Of a stretch of DNA of 22,986 nucleotides, positions 1 through 11,300 are shown piece after piece. The notes under the pieces are model-generated. The model saw nothing but the letters and a program-made list of their open reading frames with translations, ran no database searches and was not told the origin of the DNA. Position numbers and translations under genes: made by a program. The stretch's first letter is position 1, and each line of letters opens with the position of its first letter. Source of the DNA: Amphimedon queenslandica (Eukaryota > Porifera > Demospongiae > Haplosclerida > Niphatidae); assembly GCF_000090795.2 (NCBI RefSeq), contig NW_003546923.1:23324-46309 (forward strand), written 5' to 3'.

Positions 1-205
1 TGATTTTGGAGTAACTTTAAAATTTCATTAAAAATTTAGTTTTAATTGGAATCAGCTCAAATTTTGTACGCAATATAAGAACATGTATATGTATCAGGAA
101 AAATTATAAAAATTGAGATTTCATTTATGGCAAAATTTTGCCAACGACCCTGTACTATTATATAGTACAGGGCCCACTTTGGACCAATTTTGGAGCAACT
201 TTTTC
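1..205 (+). repeat. Dispersed repeat R1, copy at left edge
   Basis: AT-rich non-coding sequence matching the 2806-3215 copy and, inverted, the 12475-13130 array. Shared landmarks are a block reading GGAATCAGCTCAAA, a CAATATAAGAACATG-type segment, a TCAGGAAAAATTATAAAAATTGAG segment (split here by mismatches in other copies) and a CTGTACTATNNATAGTACAG palindrome near 150-172. It sits in the NOB1 intron preceding the exon at 330. No coding sequence is visible before that exon. Confidence 0.7.
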
Positions 206-329
206 AGCATTTCTACACAGCATAAGTACATTATGTATAAGAAGAAATTATGGAAATGAGCATCTAACCAACTATCATAAACTTCCTTTCACATTTGCCT
301 TTCTTCTCCCCTCCCTCCCTCTCCTCTAG

Positions 330-3300
330 TAACTGATTTCTCTAAGAAGACTGGTGATTATCAAAGTCTATCAGCTGTTGATCTTCGACTGATTGCACTC
401 ACTTACCAGCTGGAGAAGGAGAGAGGGCCTCAAAGAGGAACCAATTTAAGAACTGACCCAATGCAAACCAACAAAGAACAACAAGTAAAGAAATTAATAC
501 AATGAAATTGAAAAATATCAGTATAATTTTAAACTTGTAATTTGCATGTAATTACTTATTAATGTAACTGTCAATGGAAGGTTAAGGAACTTCTTATAGA
601 GCCAGTCATTTTGATATATGTGGAACTGTCAATAATTCATTAAATAAAAACCACCAGTCAATATACAATGTAAATCTATAATTGCTTAACAAAATTTAGT
701 GTCATTAATAATCATTAATATTATTATTTTATTTTTAGAGGATACCTTATTCTACAGCTGGTTTCTACACTGGAAAGAAGCCACAGAAGGTAAGACTATA
801 CAAGAAATAATTATTGGCAATTCTTCTGATCTACTTGTTACTCAAATACTTACACATGTACATGTATAATGTGTAGCTTAAAATGTGATTCTAAAACATT
901 TTATTTTACACTTTCTTTTGAGTTGCAACCATTTTTTTTAAAGTAGCAGGTTTTTGGTAAAAAGCAAATACTATATATAGTCCATGGTTTTTTCTGAAAA
1001 TGGCTCTGAAATCACCCCAAGATTGTTGTTGTTTATTTATTTATTTATTTTATTTATTATTGTAGAATAAAGCAACACTAAGTGACTCCTTCAATGATAT
1101 TGATATTAATAAAGAATGTGATGACACATCAACTGAACAAAGCACTAACAGTAAAGAAGACAGAGAGAAAGAAAGAGAACAAGGTAAAGACTGTACTATA
1201 TCTACTCCCATATCTATTACAGCCATTTTAAGAAAATGCCAAAATTCTAAAAATTACCCTAGGCTATAGCCCATGGTTTTTTGGAAAAATAGCTCTAAAA
1301 TCACCCCAAATTTTTATTACATTTTGTGATACATATTGATGTCCTTATGCCGTATAGAAAGTTTGAGCTGATTCCGACTTCAATTTTTCAAGTTATGGCC
1401 ATTTTAAGAAATTTCCAAAATTCTGAAAGATACCCAAGGCTATAGCCTATGGTTTTTTCAAGAAATGGCCCCGAAATCACCCCAAATTCATTTCCTTAAA
1501 ATAAGTTGCCTTTAAACCACTCACACACACTCATAATGATACACATGTACCTATTTATAGATGGAGATAAAGATACAGCACTAACCAATGACAGTCTTGA
1601 GGAACAATTAGAAGAAGAGGAGGAGGAGGAAAGAGGAGAGGGAGAGGGAGAGGATGATGATGATAGTTGGATTACTCCTGATAATTATCAGTCAGTGTGT
1701 GATGGTATTGGTGGATTGATGGAGGAGACTATTGATGAGATATCTGTTGGTTGTATGACCACTGACTATGCTATGCAGGTAATATTCACTAGTACAGTGT
1801 GTGTGTATTAATTACTGTGGTTTATTAGAGGGGCTTACTCTATGCAGTACATGTATTATTAGCATACATGTACATGTACATTTGGTTGATGTATTCATGT
1901 ATATATTTGGTGTAAAAATATTCATGTACATCTCCTACGTCTGTAATGAATTTATATACTGTATAGCAGGAAATTTTGGAAAGAATTATAATTTTGTGAA
2001 TTTGGCATTTTGATGGTCATTTTATTATGACTACCATCTTTTTCTTATTCCTCCTACATGTACATGTACACTTGTATTTCTTTTCTCTTCCTCCCTCTGT
2101 TCTTTTTCCTCCTTCTCTCTCTCTCCCTCCCCCTCTCTCTCTCTCTCTCAGAATGTCCTATTACAGATTGGTCTTAATGTTGTCTCCATTGATGGAATGT
2201 TAATCAAGAGAATAAGAACCTACGCTCAGCAATGCAAGGCCTGCTTCAAGTAAGTCAAGAAAAGATACACAATTACACAATTAAACTTACAAATACATGT
2301 ACATATATGCTTAGTGTATGCACATGTTTTTATACATGTACATGTACTTATGAGACTGTATTTTGGGGTTGAGTGTTTTCCTATTATTCAACTGAGCATA
2401 TATTCAATCCTTCATGTAGTTAATAGGAAAATCTCAACTTTATAATAAAGCACCCACCAACCAGTGTAATGATAATAATTAGTATTTTTGTTAAGAAACA
2501 AACACAATTATTATTATTATTATTATTATTACTATGACTATTACTATTGTTATTACTATTATTGCTGTTGTTGTTATTAATAGGGTTTATTTTAGAAGTG
2601 GCCTGTTGTTTTGTCCTAACTGTGGTAACAAGTCAATGATTAAAGTGTTAGCTGATGTTGGTAAAGATGGCCTCATTCATTATTCATCACTCAGTGACAA
2701 ACAGTTCAGTCATAAAGGACTCAGAGTAAGTCATTAATGAATATACATGTACATGTACAGGGAGCCACTGAATAATGAAACTTTAGGACAAAGTCTCTAT
2801 GCTTATGCTATATAGTGTAGAGTCTTTGGCCCAATTTTTGGTTAACTTTAAAATTTCATAAAAAATTCAATTTTGATCGGAATCAGTTCAAACTTTCTAC
2901 ACAACATAAGATAATGTATATATATCAGGAAAAATTATTAAAAATGGAGAAACCTCTACTTTTCATTTTTGGTGAAATTTAGCCAAAGACGCTGTGCTAG
3001 AGTACAGGGACTTTGGCCCAATTTTGAAGCAAATTGAAAAATTTGTAGATAGTTCAATTTTGATCAAAATGAGTTTAAAATTTCTACGCAACATACATGT
3101 ACTTACAGTACATGTATATGCATCAGGAAAAATTACAAAGATGTGAAATTTTTTTCTTTCCATTTTTGTGAAATTTGGATTAAGTCCCTATACTAAAAGT
3201 CTTTGAGCTGATTTTTGAAATGTGCTGACAAATAGCTGAGCACTATAAGCCCTGGTACAGTATAAGGTCAATATTTACAGTACTATAGAATCTTTGTGTG

Positions 3301-4670
3301 TTTTACCATAAAATATAAAATTTTGAATGGCATCGATAATTAAAAACCAGGTATCCAAGCCCAATTGCTACATACATGTACATGTACATGTATGTATACT
3401 TGTAAATGCTGTTAAAATTATTACCATAGTAGTACCATATGTTATAGAGTATGTTGTGTTCATGTGTTCGATTAACAAGTTCATTGATTAATGTCTACTT
3501 GAAGATTGAATGATGTTATTATCAAAATTAGCTATTAACACTAGCATCCTTACTTGACCAGTTAATTTTAAAGTGTTGAGTGATTTATACAACCACTTCC
3601 TTTGCACTATCCATAGACAGCAATAAGAATACATGTACGTGTATATAGCAGTGATACAGCATTGTATTGTAGCCTCTATATAATGGACACTGGGTCAAGA
3701 AAGTGTCTCTGTTATACAGAGGTGTCCTTTATGTGGAGGTTACTTTATATAGTAAGGAATGTAATTGGTACACTAGGTGCTGTCTGTTAAATAGAGGTGT
3801 ATGCTATAGAGAGTGTCCATTAAGAGAGACTATACTGTAGACTTTATTTCAATTAAGTGACACTGTTCTACTGCTTCATCTCATTAATAGAAATGTTGTA
3901 AATTTGTTTGATGTAGGGTACAGTACATGCTAAGTTATGATTATTTGCTAGCATTGTTCCTATCACAATATCAGTGTCAATAAGCTCATGAATAAATTCA
4001 ATGTTGTTTGGTGTACTGTACATGTACATGTATATTGTGTAGTATGTGACTGTATAAAAATTGCTGAGGTGTATAACTGATTAAATGAATATCAACTCTG
4101 TCCTCTTTGGCTGTCTGTCTGGGGTGGGGTATGATTGCCCATATATGGTGTCTGTATTATTGTATGTCATTGTAGCTATGAATAATGTTATCTGTCTGAT
4201 CAATCTCTTTTTTATCTCTCTCTCCTCCTTTTTCTTTCTCCCTCCTGTTTCTCTCCTTTTCTCCTCCCTCTCTCTCTCCCCCTTTCTTTCCTTTTTCTTG
4301 CTCCTGTTTCTCTCCTTTTTTCCCCTCCCTCTTTTTCACCCTCCCTCTTTTTCACCCTCTCTCTCACTCTCTCCCCCTTTTTCTCTCTCCCTCTCTCTCC
4401 CTCTAGTACTCTTTACCATTACCCAAAGGTGGTCGTAGACCTGATCAGCTCCTCCTTTCTCCGGCCCAAAGACTCACATTTCGTCTTCCTCGTTCTCGTA
4501 ACAAATCCCACCCACTGGACCCAGACTACATCAGTCAAACGTCTCCGTTTTCTTTTAACGATGTCACTAGTCGTGGGGCACAGATTGCGTTTCGTGCTGG
4601 AGGAGGGCGTGGTCAAGTGGGAGGGGCTTGGCATAGAAACCCAAACCAGGTTAGAAAGAAGAGGAAATGA
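330..4670 (+). CDS. NOB1: NOB1, PIN-domain endonuclease of 40S maturation (3' part)
   Basis: Seven exons read as one frame: 330-484, 739-789, 1066-1183, 1561-1778, 2152-2249, 2584-2725, 4407-4670. All have AG acceptors and GT donors with matching phases, ending at TGA 4668-4670. They give 348 residues; human NOB1 is about 412, so most of the N-terminal PIN domain lies left of the window. Seen in order: the end of the PIN region (FSKKTGDYQSLSAVDLRLIALTYQLE split over KKTGDY and LTYQLE landmarks), a Lys/Glu-rich linker with a long acidic run, then WITP...VGCMTTDYAMQNVLLQ. Next comes a zinc ribbon with CKAC and CPNC pairs across the fifth and sixth exons, and the basic tail beginning YSLPLPKGG and ending RKKRK. 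NOB1 is known to cleave the 3' end of 18S rRNA in late pre-40S particles. The first exon enters at phase 1, so the N-terminal exons are missing, not lost. Confidence 0.95.
955..1490 (+). repeat. Dispersed repeat R2 (fragment plus two tandem units)
   Basis: Intronic units carry CCATGGTTTTTT followed by TGGCTCTGAAATCACCCCAA. They occur at about 980-1015, 1222-1345 and 1398-1490; the last two are offset by about 176 bp. The middle unit contains GAAAGTTTGAGCTGATTCCGA, a core shared with R1. An inverted copy lies at 22545-22690. The NOB1 exon 1066-1183 interrupts the stretch and is not part of the repeat. Confidence 0.7.
1957..2035 (+). mobile_element. Half copy of TA-flanked foldback MITE
   Basis: Begins TA then CTGTATAGCAGGAAATTTTG and runs into GAATTTGGCATTTTGATGGTCA. 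This matches the left half of the full foldback copies at 11832, 14477 and 21728. The right terminal repeat is absent, so the copy is truncated. It lies in a NOB1 intron. Confidence 0.65.
2086..2150 (+). repeat. CT-rich tract before NOB1 acceptor
   Basis: A pyrimidine run of CTCTCT and CCTCC units leads directly into the AG acceptor of the exon at 2152. It doubles as an extended polypyrimidine tract. Confidence 0.8.
2806..3215 (+). repeat. Dispersed repeat R1, two tandem units in NOB1 intron
   Basis: Two diverged units of roughly 180 bp, each with a TTTGGCCCAATTTT start, a GATCGGAATCAGTTCAAA or GATCAAAATGAGTTTAAA core and a TATGCATCAGGAAAAATTA block. Orientation matches the copy at 1-205 and is opposite to the array in PHLPP. 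No protein similarity is visible. Confidence 0.7.
3668..3840 (+). repeat. Dispersed repeat R3, copy in NOB1 intron
   Basis: Contains GTAGCCTCTATATAATGGAC, then AAGAAAGTGTCTCTGTTATA, then ACACTAGGTGCTGTCTGTTA. The same string, reverse-complemented, occurs at about 13862-14015. Internal short similarities (TAGAGG-TGTCC) recur within the unit. The rest of the 2726-4406 intron shows no gene; a TACATG palindrome cluster lies at 3371-3392. Confidence 0.75.
4195..4405 (+). repeat. Long CT-rich tract before last NOB1 exon
   Basis: About 210 bp almost purely pyrimidine on the + strand, with an imperfect duplication around CCCTCCCTCTTTTTCAC. It ends at the CTCTAG acceptor of the exon at 4407. Open frames through it on both strands are low-complexity and are not genes. 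Confidence 0.85.
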
Positions 4671-4682
4671 GTATAAACAAGA

Positions 4683-4688
4683 AATAAA
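4683..4688 (+). terminator. Candidate NOB1 polyadenylation signal
   Basis: AATAAA begins 13 bases after the NOB1 stop codon; a second AATAAA lies at 4759-4764. The 217-bp gap to the OSGIN stop at 4888 contains nothing else recognisable, so the two convergent genes share a very short 3' region. The second site is better spaced for a normal 3' UTR. Confidence 0.45.
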
Positions 4689-4887
4689 AACAATGATACT
4701 GTTGTTGTTTTTCTGGTTTAAAATGTAAATAGAGTATGATTATCATTATCATAATAATAATAAACAAAGAAAATATATTTGATAAAAACACGATTGTACA
4801 TTATTGACATGATCATTGTACACAAATCAAACATGAATATGGATTGGCAAAACTGAAGTACTGCAATATGATGAATGCAAAATACCA

Positions 4888-7768
4888 TTATAAAATTGTG
4901 GTGTCGTTTGTTTGAGTAGAAGACAGTGTGGATTGTGTCGGTGATAGATTGGTTTTGCAAAGTGAGTTTTGGATGCTTTTAGCGCAAGCTAAACCGCTCC
5001 CAAATAAAAATCGAACGAAATTATCACCAGCCAAAGGACCCAATGCATATAGATTAGGAACCCTCTCACTTTGGGACGAGAATGAGTCGATATCGACTGA
5101 ATTATTTTTACCGTCAATAGCTTGGCTTGGATCAATACCAAGGACACTACTAATATCTTGAGGTAGGAATCCTAAATTTGCTTGACTCCCGATTGCAATC
5201 ATACCCACTGAAGTAGCAAGGCTTTGTTCTATCTCGCTTGAGCTTGTAAGAATCGTCTCTCCATTCGTGGAAAAGGATTTCACTCTTGTTCCTTCAAGTG
5301 GAGTATAGAGGTGAGAGGTTTCCAGGCCCTTCATTAGCTTCCATACCCTCTGATATTCTAAGTAGTATCCAGAAGGCAGCTTTGATAATAATAGATTATT
5401 AGCTTTACTTAGATCTTGATAGAAGGAGTGATTCACATGAATGTCATTATCGAGACAGTACAGCACAGCGTCAGCACCTGTCATGCCAGCTCCGACAACT
5501 AGTGCTGAGCCAGACCTTCCTCTCCTTTTGCTACACTTTAGTCTCTTTTTAAAATCAGATAAACTGTGTGTAACGAATGGTAACTCCTCTCCTGGTATCC
5601 CAAGCCTTTTTGGTTCCGTTAAGCCACAGGCTAAGACTATTTTACGGGATTTGACAGCAATCGAATTAGGAGAAGATGAATAGCCAAGTGGTGATGTCGG
5701 TGAAGCTTCTTCTTGATCTCTTCTCTTACAACAAGACGGCTTCAAGTAGCTTCCTTGTAGCATCCACTCTGGATTACATTGTACGATAGTAGGACAGCAG
5801 ACTCCTTTGTCACACATACATTTGGCACTGTGAATAATCTCACTTTCAGCTATGATACCCTCACTAGTAGTAGGTGAAGCAACTGAGTTTGAAGAGGTAC
5901 GTGTCGGTGACCATGGAGGAGTAACTGGTTTGTGTCCAGGACTATTAGGGGATAAAGGACAATCCCATATCTGTTCCACTCTCTTGATCAAGACGGAGCT
6001 TATAAAATTATCCTTTAACGACATTTTGTGAATATAGTCTTGGTAGTACTGGGCAACATGGCCAGCTTTTGCACGCCATTTTGAGTTTTTATCGTTCTTC
6101 TCATCTTTTCTCTTTTCGTCTTTTTTCCAGTCGTTAAACGAGTATAAAGGCAAGTCCAGCCATTCTTGGTGGCTCAGTGTTAGTGTGCTAGGCTCCACCC
6201 CATGCCACACCCCTCCCGGCTTGCCACACCCTAAAACGACGTGAGAAATAGCGGAAGACTCGTCTCTTTCCCAGCGTAACGAGGACAAGTGGGTCTGTCC
6301 GATGTCAGCGTTTGGATGAAAGAGAGTATCGAAGAGGAGTGAGACCGGGTTTCTGGATCGACCCTCTAGACCTTCAGAAAGATATGGGAAATCCTATAAG
6401 AGGAGGAGGAGGAGGGAGGGAGGGAGAGAGAGGGTGTTAAAGCAATGCTTACAAATCAAGGTGTTTGTAAAAACAAATTTTGATAAATGCTACAAATACT
6501 ATTATTAATCACAGACAGACTAGCATTCATGACTGTACTCTACGTAAATAAACTGCTGACACGTATACAGTTAGTTACTCTTCAATTATCCTTAGATATG
6601 AAGGAGGCTTGACTGTGTTATTGCCAAAAGCATGCATTGCATAGCTTTACACATAGTAAATAATAATGTGGTTATTATTCTTAATGTCAATTTTTGCTGA
6701 TGTGTATAAAGCTGGGAACAATATCACTACTGAGATTTTAAAAGGGAGAGAGGGAGCAAGTTTGGACCTATATTAATAGCTAATTCATCAAATTCAAATA
6801 ATAATGTGGTTATTATTCTTAATTTGAATTTTTGCTGATGTGTATAAAGCTGGGAACAATATCACTACTCTAGTATTAATTACTAAGATATGATCAATTA
6901 ATGCTAACCTATTGCAAAATAGAAGCTATACATTATAATTCAGGCTAATCTTAGCAAATGATCAATACTAAGCTTACAGGGATTACTTTAAAATGTATTA
7001 TGAGCTAATACTAAATTTAACCAAAATGCACTAAAATAAGTCTAAGTGGTTTTAGCGTTAATCAGGGCTAGTTCGATTTGGCCGTGTTTTAAATAATATT
7101 GAGGCTAGAGCACTACAATTTGGCCTTCATTAAAATCAGCAGTAAGTATGGCTGGTGGAAAATTTCCAGTTAATTGCTCATTTTTTGGCTTTATTGTGAC
7201 AATTACTGGCAGATTATCAGTCATGTCACAGTATATTGGTTCAAAATTGTATGAATGGTGAGAATTGTCAAAATTTCACATTCCCCAAGCTAATGCAGTG
7301 CTAATAATAATGAACATTCTCTCTTTCTCACTTGTTCTAGCAGTGACACGTCCGTTCTTAGTTTTTCTCTGAGTATTTTGTTTGGGTGAGACCCAGTGAA
7401 GAATAGCTTGTATCCGGAAAGCAGTAAAGAAAGAAATATAGCAGAAGGTCCATTTCCTGAAGAAAAATGGTACAAAAATTTAATTAATATTAATGAAAGC
7501 GAATTATAATAGCATTAAAAGTGTTGTATTATGTTACAATCCATTGATAAATGTTATCTTCATTTTGGCATAGATATTGCTAACCTATAACTGCTACATC
7601 CACGTCTATCTCTTTCTTTACTATCTCGCCGAAAGGGAAGGAAGAGAGAGGGCAGGTTCTGTTTATATCCTCGCCGCTTTCTCTCCCACAGGGCAACTCG
7701 TCCTCCTCGCTACAGTAAGCCGACTCGCAACCACTCCTGCACGTCCCATTGCTAGCTTCTTCCTCCAT
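4888..7768 (-). CDS. OSGIN: OSGIN1/OSGIN2 homologue, FMO-like growth inhibitor
   Basis: Three exons: 7768-7585, 7456-7332 and 6393-4888, giving 604 residues. The start is fixed by an in-frame TAA 15 bases upstream of the ATG at 7768. Rossmann motif 1, GNGPSA, spans the first splice junction (residues 62-67); the usual third Gly of GxGxxG is Ala. Further family landmarks are LLLSGY, DVSLLEQ, FPYLSEGLEGRSRNPVSLLFD at the start of exon 3, a GKPGGVWH motif (about 160), GHVAQYYQDYI, a second Rossmann motif VGAGMTGADAVLY (about 403) and GPLAGDNFVRF near the C-terminus (about 556). The family resembles flavin monooxygenases; vertebrate members are stress-induced growth inhibitors. Residues 247-343 form a Ser/Pro- and Cys-rich stretch longer than in vertebrate proteins as I recall them. 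It is tail to tail with NOB1 and head to head with PHLPP. No canonical antioxidant response element was found in its promoter. Confidence 0.94.
6658..6869 (+). repeat. Direct duplication of 74 bp in OSGIN intron 2
   Basis: Copies at 6658-6731 and 6796-6869 share AATAATGTGGTTATTATTCT and AAAGCTGGGAACAATATCAC, differing at about two positions. The intervening 64 bp is unrelated. The rest of the 6394-7331 intron is AT-rich without recognisable genes, apart from a purine tract at 6401-6432 on the + strand, which is the polypyrimidine tract of the minus-strand acceptor. Confidence 0.85.
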
Positions 7769-8347
7769 AAAAGTATTTTCTTAGGGAGAAATAAGCTCGT
7801 GCAGAACATGCTCTTGCTTTCCTCGAGCCATGTTTTATACACTAAGCAGTAAGCAGATAGTTCTGTATCCGGACGTTTACGCCAGACTACGGGAGAGTGC
7901 GGAGCTTATCAATAATTTACACTTTTAATTTATGCATTGCATGCCTTAATTTGCAGGACAACAGATGGGTGGATCTGCATAAGGAAAACAACAAAAGGAT
8001 TCTAATCTTTCCCGCCTCCTCTCCCTCCCTCCCTCTCCATATTTGCTGCTTTTGAAAGAACTCCAAGTATGTTTATAGATGATTCTCTTTCTGCATAGCT
8101 GCACTGACAGCTATCATTATCCTCCAGTGCATGTTTACCTATTAGTATTGAATAAACCAGCACAGGTGTACTGTCACTATTAGCTGATTTTTATGCATCC
8201 TTTAGTACTATATAATAGCAATAATAGTAGCTAATAGTTGTAGTCTGTCTCTTCTTTTGTTTAAGTTGGAATTGGCCCAGTAGCCCAGACTGCATTTTAA
8301 GGTGCTAATCTGATAGCTACCACCTTCTATTCTTTTTCCTCATTTAG
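7769..8347. promoter_or_regulatory. Divergent OSGIN/PHLPP promoter region and PHLPP intron 1
   Basis: Sequence between the OSGIN ATG (7768, minus strand) and the first solid PHLPP exon (8348, plus strand). A possible PHLPP 5' exon ends at 7848 with donor GTAAGC, making 7849-8347 intron 1. If so, the two start codons are only about 61 bp apart and the true bidirectional promoter overlaps both 5' ends. A CT-rich tract at about 8008-8037 is the only low-complexity element. No TATA box or other decisive promoter motif is visible. Confidence 0.5.
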
Positions 8348-11300
8348 TGGCTGCCAGGGTCTGGAACCAGGTCCCAGGTGCAGCCTACTGGGGGACTCTC
8401 CCACCTCAAGCCTCAACCACTTCAGTTGGTCTGCAACCGCTGGAAAGATCCCGTGCATTTTCTACCCCACCTCAAATGTCCGAGTCTAAAAAAGCCGCAC
8501 TGCCAATGTCTCGCTCCAGAAACTTCAGTCTCAATTTTTATGATTTAGCAGTCGATGATTCGCATGATGAGGAAGAGCTCAAGCGTTGGATTAAAGAAGA
8601 CCCCAGCAGAGGAGCAATAAGAGTTTATCAACCAGGATCTACTTACTCTGAGCTCACACAATGCGACACTGAGACCCATGCTGAAGTCATAATGTCGAAA
8701 TGTGTCACTAGCAATTTGTATGTTTATTATGCTGGGCACTCTTCCGAGCCTCTGGGATACGATGATTGCCCGTTAAAGATTCAAAATAAGTTTCTCAAAT
8801 CCCTGGGCTATGATGACCCTGAGAGGATACAGTTTGAAGGGACAAGAGATGATCTGCTGTACATGTTCAAGTTTGTAGCTGGTAAGGATGACTCTCACAC
8901 ATGTATAGATATTGGTCTTTAAATCTGGTATTATTATATGTGCTAGCAAACCTATGTAGAATGTACTGTGGTTTTTACAACTGTTGATTTTAAGTTGAAG
9001 TATATGGATGTACATGTAGATATTAAATGTACCTTATTCTAGCAGGCCTATATGCCCTAACTTTGAGGGCAGTAACTAATATTAACTTTGTGGTTTTTAT
9101 AACTCCTTGTATGATAAGTTAATGCTATTGCAGTATATTTTAGGGAAAAATAAAAATACCTATATCCGGGCAGCAGTGTGACATATGATATACATATCAG
9201 TTGCTTCAGTTTCATTTAATACTTTTGATTTATTACTGAGCACTAACTGCTAGAGCCCATACATTATGCTTCTCATTTTATTTTTTATATAATTTATTTC
9301 TCTCATTCTTCTTCCTTCTATCTCTCTCTCTTGTAGGCAGAGAAGAGAACAAAGCAGACGAGAGGGTTCAACTAACATGCACTGTCAAATTCAAAGAGTC
9401 CAGCCCGTTCAGTTTCTGGTCTAAGAGATTCTGTGTTCTGTGCGGCTGTCAGCTCCATGTCTTCTCGTCCAGCACTCCTAAAGGGAAACCCTCTCTCACT
9501 CTTGATCTTGCTGGTGGTAATGTCATTGAGTATGAGACAAAGAAGCACTTGTACTGCGTTCAGATCATGTCTTCTAAGAAGACAGTTTTCCTCTCTTTTG
9601 ATAGTCGCTATGATCAGTCAGTCTGGCTTAAGAGAGCAGCAAAGGTTAGCAATAGAATAATAAATTTTAACTATACACATAGAAATAATTGCATGTTCTA
9701 ATCATTTTATTAAATTTAAACAAAGATATTTAAATGCTATAACATTAACTTAGCCAAATTAAGCAATAGTGTGATAATTAATTTCATGAACATTTTTTGG
9801 TGCATTTTGTGGCTCTTTTATCTTAAATTACATATATCTACACCTTGCCCAGCTAAAGTGCAAAGAATTCTATTAGCTACTAATTTATGCCTTAAATCGA
9901 TCAACAGAATACCACTATCTCTTTTAAATAATCATACTTTCATATACTTTTTTCCTATCATTATCTCTTTCTTTTTCTCTCTTTCCCCCTTTCTCTCTCC
10001 TCAGGTTGTCACTAAGCATCCATTAGAAGCTGATCTCTCTCGCTGTAGCCTTAACCGACTACCAAAATACCTCTTCCTCAATAAGAATCTTGCTGCTCTT
10101 AATCTCTCTCACAATTTCATGCTTGAGCTGGTTGAAGATTCTTCGGTAGCATACCAACCCGAAGGCTGGATCAATGATATTTATCGCTTCTCAAATCTCA
10201 AGATCCTCTCCCTCAGTGACAATAATTTGGTTCACTTCCCAGTGTCTGTATGTAACATAGTGACACTATCAGAACTGGATCTCTCTTGCAACAAGATAAG
10301 AGTTATACCACAGGACATACAGAAGCTAAAAAAGTAAATTTCTTTATAGTGTGTAATCTTAATTTGATATCTTTTTCTCATACTCTCCCTGCCTTTCTCA
10401 CTCTCTCCTCTCTCTCTCTCTCTCTCCCTCCCTCCCTCTCTCCCTCCTCTCTCTCTCCTCTCTCTCTCCCTCTCTCTTTCTCCCTTCCTCCCTATCTCCT
10501 CCTCTCTCCCTCTTACCTTTTCCTTCTTTTCCCTCTGTTTTTTAAAGGTTAGCTACTCTGCTGTTACATTCTAATCTCATATCCACACTACCTTATCATC
10601 TGAACAATCTTCAAAGACTAACAACACTTGTGATTGCATTCAACAGGTAAAGGAAGAGTATACACACGCAATCTATTCAATGCATGTATATGTACATGTA
10701 TATAAAATTCAGTGCTGTGTAGAATTGGCTGTAGCAACTAGTATACATGTACATGTACATAGTACATAAGCCAATTCGTGTAGATAATATCAGTGAATTT
10801 TGAAGAGTTATTTGTTATATTTAGTTATGTAAATACATTTATGTAATAATTTTCAAGTTATTATTATGTGTGTGTGTTTGTGTTTTATTTTTAGGTTCAA
10901 GTCAGTCCCACACATTGTGAAAGAGTTGGAGTCATTGAGGATCTTAATAGCAGCAGGAAACAGCATAGTGTGAGTAGAACATAATGCATATATACATTGT
11001 TCCTCATGTAGATGGTCATACTGTATGAATAACATATTTTCAATATGTACATGTACTTTTGTATTAAAGTAAACAGGATTCAGTTTAGTCTCTTACAGTT
11101 TCCATAGCGATGTACATGTACATGTAAACAAAATATTTTCTATTAATAATGAAAAAAGGAGAAGAAATGTACATGTATGTATAAAAAGATGAATGTAGGG
11201 CAGATGGTTATAGTGTTTAGCTTATGAGCTGTGACTAAGAATTAATAGTATTTTTGTATTTTCCTGTTTTGTTTTGTCTTTAATTATTTTTGTAAATTCA

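Noticed and set aside
4085-4438. Open frame rich in Ser, Leu and Phe before the last NOB1 exon
   Set aside because: It translates a CT-rich low-complexity intron tract and has no conserved content.
7769-8347. Antioxidant response element expected for an OSGIN promoter
   Set aside because: Reading both strands for TGACnnnGC found no match in this interval.
9433-9660. Open frame inside the PH-domain exon in another frame
   Set aside because: The PH-domain frame is conserved and splices in phase; this one is a shadow.
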